Assembly (NCBI GenBank): GCA_004357015.1
Contig: SMXE01000012.1
Coordinates: 1-8,970 of the forward strand
Direction of reading: 5' to 3'
DNA length: 8,970 nucleotides
Origin: Caldithrix sp.
GTDB taxonomy: Bacteria; Zhuqueibacterota; Zhuqueibacteria; Oceanimicrobiales; Oceanimicrobiaceae
The notes below the pieces were generated by a model. The model was not told the DNA's origin, searched no databases, and saw nothing but the letters and a program-made list of their open reading frames with translations. The position numbers were made by a program, and so were the translations under genes. Positions 6,391 to 8,970 of the stretch are shown here, one piece after another (position 1 is the stretch's first letter; each line of letters begins with the position of its first letter).

Positions 6391-7446
6391 TTACTGATTC
6401 CATCTTGAGATATCATTGAACAGAATGAAAATCATCAAAGCCAGGAGGAAGGCCATGCCGATTTTCTGAACCATGAGCGTGGCCTTGACCGGGATCGGCT
6501 TGCGCATCACACCCTCGATGAGCAGCATGACGAGGTGGCCACCATCCAGTACGGGAAACGGCAGCATGTTGAAGAAAGCGAGATTGAGGCTGATAAACGC
6601 CGTAAAAGACAGAAGCGCTTCGAAACCACGCCTGGCACTTTCGCCTGCAAGTTTGGCAATAATGATGGGGCCGCCGACGGAATCTCTGAAAGATTCTTCG
6701 CCTGTTATGATCATCTTTAGGGCGCCTGCTGTGAGCACGATCAACTTGTAGGAATTGATCGCGCCGTATTGGATGCACTCCAGAAGACCAGCGTCTCTGT
6801 ATAAGACTTTCGTCCCGACCTTAATTCCGATGAGTCCAACATCCCTATCAGTGTCCAATTCGGGCGTGATTTTGGATTCAAGTATTTGCCCTTGTCTTTC
6901 CCAGCGTATGGCCAACTGGTTTCCGGCGTTGCGGTTTACAATTTGAATCAGATCTTGCGCGGTTTCCACCCGCTGCTCATCAATTGAAATGATCACGTCT
7001 TCGGGCAGAATACCAACAGCACTGGCAGGAGTTTCAGGTAAAGTCTCACTCACGAGTGCACCCGCAGCCATGTCGCCAATCCCGGAGGAATAAGCAATCC
7101 CGCCCAAAATCAGAATCGCAGTAATGAAATTCATCATCGAACCCGCAGAGATGACGAGCACTCTCTGCCACACTGGCTTGGACGCGTATTCCCATGGTGC
7201 GCCGGTTACCTGGTCGTCCAGACTCTCGTCAATCATACCGGCCATTTTAACGTAACCCCCAAGGGGGAGCCATGAAATGCAATAGTCGGTATCGCCATAT
7301 TTGAAACCGAACGCGCGCGGCGGGAAACCCAGAGAAAACGTCTCTACTCTGATCCCAACCATTTTGGCGGTGACGAAATGTCCCAGTTCGTGCACGAAAA
7401 TCAACACGCCCAACACAAAAGCAAAAGACAGCAGCGTAGTAAGCAT
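6391..7446 (-). CDS. rseP: RseP-type site-2 intramembrane zinc metalloprotease, single PDZ
   Basis: Inner-membrane protease that cuts transmembrane segments after a first cleavage. In E. coli it degrades the anti-sigma factor RseA and remnant signal peptides. The 351-aa protein has the zinc motif HELGH (19-23) in the first membrane segment and the conserved GGYVKMAG loop (63-70). Further membrane segments lie near 96-120 and 279-299, with a last one near 325-343. The third zinc ligand is in NMLPFPVLDGGH (293-304, Asp301). One PDZ domain fits at about 125-205; E. coli RseP (450 aa) has two, while shorter one-PDZ forms are common elsewhere. Start ATG 7446 has GAGAGGG at 7452-7458, only 5 nt upstream. 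It lies 18 nt after dxr, a frequent pairing in bacteria. The sigma or anti-sigma partner is not in this window, so the substrate is unknown. Confidence 0.94.
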   Translation of the reverse strand: MLTTLLSFAFVLGVLIFVHELGHFVTAKMVGIRVETFSLGFPPRAFGFKYGDTDYCISWLPLGGYVKMAGMIDESLDDQVTGAPWEYASKPVWQRVLVISAGSMMNFITAILILGGIAYSSGIGDMAAGALVSETLPETPASAVGILPEDVIISIDEQRVETAQDLIQIVNRNAGNQLAIRWERQGQILESKITPELDTDRDVGLIGIKVGTKVLYRDAGLLECIQYGAINSYKLIVLTAGALKMIITGEESFRDSVGGPIIIAKLAGESARRGFEALLSFTAFISLNLAFFNMLPFPVLDGGHLVMLLIEGVMRKPIPVKATLMVQKIGMAFLLALMIFILFNDISRWNQ

Positions 7447-7464
7447 TAAAACCCTCTCAGCGTT

Positions 7465-8616
7465 TCAGAAATCGTACTTCGATGTAACATATTCTCTCGC
7501 CTGCCGATCATATTCGATGAGCTCGTCCACACCGTGGAAACTGTTCGTTTCGCAGTTAATCAGCGCGTCTTCAACGATGACCGGAATTTGATCAAACCTT
7601 ATTTTTTCCTTTAAGAACAGACTGACCGCTTCTTCGTTTGAAGCATTGAGAACCGCCGGCGCCGCTCCCCCCTCCTCAAGTGCTTCATAACAGAGCTGCA
7701 AGCATCTGAATTTGTCCAAATCTGCCGGCTCGAAAGTTAATTCGCGCAGTGTGTCAAAGTTGAGCCGCGGCCGCGTCGCCGGTAGACGACGTGGATATGT
7801 CAGCGCATACTGAATCGGTACGCGCATATCAGGAAGCCCCAGTTGCGCCTTCATCGAACCATCTGTGAATTCAACCAGGCTGTGGATAACCGACTGCGGA
7901 TGAATGACGACATCGATCCGGGAAAGGGGGAGGTCGAATAACCAGTGCGCCTCGATCACTTCAAGCCCTTTGTTCATCAGCGTAGCGGAATCGATGGTGA
8001 TCTTCTGCCCCATGTCCCAGTTCGGATGGTTCAGCGCTTCGGCTACCGTGATGCCGGAGAATTGATCCTGCGGCTTTTCACGAAACGGCCCGCCCGAAGC
8101 AGTTAGAATGATGCGCTCGACTTCTGACGCCTGCTCACCCACCATGCACTGCAAAAGTGCGCTATGTTCGCTGTCGATAGGCACGATTTCGGCGCCAGAT
8201 TGTGCGGCGTGCGCCATCACCAACTGGCCGCCAAGCACCAGTGTTTCTTTGTTCGCCAGTGCAATACGGCAGCCATTTTGAATGGCGTTGAGCGTTGGCA
8301 GTAATCCAATGGCGCCCACCAGCGCATTGACCAGAATATCGACATCCTCTCTGGCGCTGATTTCCAGCAGGCCCTCGAAGCCGGTCAAAACTTCGATCCC
8401 CATGCTTCTGAATTGTGGCAAATACTGCTCTACTTTGGCCCGGTGGACCACCGCTACAGCTTGCGGCCGAAACTGTTCAGCCTGCTGCAGCAGGAGAGCG
8501 ACATTTTGATAGGTCGTCAAATACCGGACTTCAAATTCCGACGGCTGGCTTGCGACAACGTCCAAACAGTTGGCGCCGATGGAACCGGTCGCGCCTAATA
8601 TGCAAATCTTTTTCAT
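7465..8616 (-). CDS. dxr: 1-deoxy-D-xylulose 5-phosphate reductoisomerase
   Basis: Second enzyme of the MEP isoprenoid pathway: converts DXP to 2-C-methyl-D-erythritol 4-phosphate with NADPH and a divalent metal, in the cytosol. The 383-aa protein is a typical length and complete. It has the N-terminal nucleotide-binding loop GATGSIG (8-14), LANKETLV (120-127), PIDSEHSALLQ with metal ligands Asp148 and Glu150, and TASGGPFRE (172-180). It also has LNHPNWDMGQKITIDSATL (195-213), NKGLEVIEAHWLF with Asn215, Lys216 and Glu219 (matching E. coli Asn227, Lys228, Glu231), and VIHPQSVIHS. The C-terminal helical domain is present. The ATG at 8616 has no clear Shine-Dalgarno. The gene is followed by rseP as in many genomes, but the usual upstream uppS-cdsA pair is replaced by a beta-barrel-like gene 31 nt away. 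Confidence 0.97.
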   Translation of the reverse strand: MKKICILGATGSIGANCLDVVASQPSEFEVRYLTTYQNVALLLQQAEQFRPQAVAVVHRAKVEQYLPQFRSMGIEVLTGFEGLLEISAREDVDILVNALVGAIGLLPTLNAIQNGCRIALANKETLVLGGQLVMAHAAQSGAEIVPIDSEHSALLQCMVGEQASEVERIILTASGGPFREKPQDQFSGITVAEALNHPNWDMGQKITIDSATLMNKGLEVIEAHWLFDLPLSRIDVVIHPQSVIHSLVEFTDGSMKAQLGLPDMRVPIQYALTYPRRLPATRPRLNFDTLRELTFEPADLDKFRCLQLCYEALEEGGAAPAVLNASNEEAVSLFLKEKIRFDQIPVIVEDALINCETNSFHGVDELIEYDRQAREYVTSKYDF

Positions 8617-8647
8617 TGTGTGAGAACAACTTCAGATAATTTCCCCG

Positions 8648-8970
8648 CTAGCGAAAGCTCACTCCAAGGCCCAAAGCAAAACTCTTGAATTCGCTAAGGG
8701 TATATGAACCGTTGACGTGCAGCAGGGGAAACGGCGATACTTTCGCACCCACCGTGAAATGCGGTTGATTTTCTGTAAAGCTCTTGCCGGCCAGATCCGG
8801 GAAAAAGGGCAAATCTGTCAGTTCAAGTCTGGTAAAGTCGATACCGCCGCCGAGATAGACGGTCAGGATCGGCAGCGAGTAGCTCGCCACCGCCTTGAGG
8901 CTGAGCGTCCCCACGGTGCCAAAATCAAACTCGGACGGAACGAGCAAAGCGTGATAAGCGCCCATAACCA
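8648..8970 (-). CDS. Predicted outer-membrane beta-barrel protein, C-terminal part (5' end outside window)
   Basis: The reading frame is open to the right edge, so this is the last ~107 codons of a longer gene; an ATG at 8965 is probably internal because no signal peptide follows it. The protein alternates short aliphatic/aromatic strands with polar turns: GTLSLKAVASYS, LTVYLGGGIDFTRLEL, HFTVGAKVSPFPLLHVNGSYTL, and the end SFALGLGVSFR. This is the look of the last hairpins of an outer-membrane barrel, with an aromatic residue next to the C-terminus. I do not recognise the family firmly; DUF6588-like proteins end in a similar way. It stops in TAG 31 nt before dxr and is probably co-transcribed with dxr and rseP. 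Function is unknown. Confidence 0.65.
   Translation of the reverse strand, partial: VMGAYHALLVPSEFDFGTVGTLSLKAVASYSLPILTVYLGGGIDFTRLELTDLPFFPDLAGKSFTENQPHFTVGAKVSPFPLLHVNGSYTLSEFKSFALGLGVSFR

Noticed and set aside
8648..8965. Complete 105-residue protein starting at the ATG 8965
   Set aside because: The frame stays open to the window edge, no ribosome site is visible, and the product would be a barrel fragment without a signal peptide, so it is treated as the 3' part of a longer gene.
1..8970. Mobile element, CRISPR array, defence system, tRNA or rRNA
   Set aside because: No transposase, integrase or nuclease frames, terminal inverted repeats, regularly spaced repeats or conserved RNA stretches were found. 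Gene density and composition are even across the window.

Overview
The window is a compact stretch of bacterial chromosome in which every credible gene lies on the minus strand. It reads like core genome rather than an accessory island: about 50% GC with even composition, short gaps, intact housekeeping genes, and no transposase, integrase, tRNA, rRNA or CRISPR array. The host is a Gram-negative (two-membrane) bacterium. This follows from a LolA lipoprotein carrier, a predicted outer-membrane beta-barrel tail, an RseP-type site-2 protease and the MEP isoprenoid enzyme Dxr. My best guess is an uncultured lineage of the FCB type (KSB1/Calditrichota-like), but that is an impression from protein style, not proof.

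Layout, in the direction of transcription (right to left). (1) 8970-6391: the 3' end of a beta-barrel-like protein gene, then dxr, then rseP, with gaps of 31 and 18 nt. This unit ends in a strong Rho-independent terminator at about 6303-6334. (2) A candidate sigma70-type promoter at 6263-6291 starts a second unit of five tightly packed genes: a class I PLP aminotransferase, gcvT (TTG start with a good Shine-Dalgarno), thiE, ftsK and lolA. Gaps are 6-35 nt. (3) 115-257: an intergenic region with a candidate promoter. (4) 114-1: the 5' end of an amidohydrolase-like gene that leaves the window. No gap exceeds 300 bases; the largest are 6202-6390 (189 nt) and 115-257 (143 nt).

The genes fall into two themes. 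Envelope and chromosome maintenance includes RseP (intramembrane proteolysis), LolA (lipoprotein transport to the outer membrane), FtsK (chromosome translocation at the septum) and the barrel protein. Small-molecule metabolism includes Dxr (isoprenoid precursors), the aminotransferase, GcvT (glycine cleavage/one-carbon units) and ThiE (thiamine phosphate). The ftsK-lolA order is also found in E. coli.

I found no undescribed multi-gene system here. The items most worth a second look are: a perfect-period 7-bp tandem repeat forming the hydrophobic core of the LolA signal peptide; a near-palindrome of the form ATTCWGAATCG beside two different start codons; and small start-site or gene-order peculiarities.
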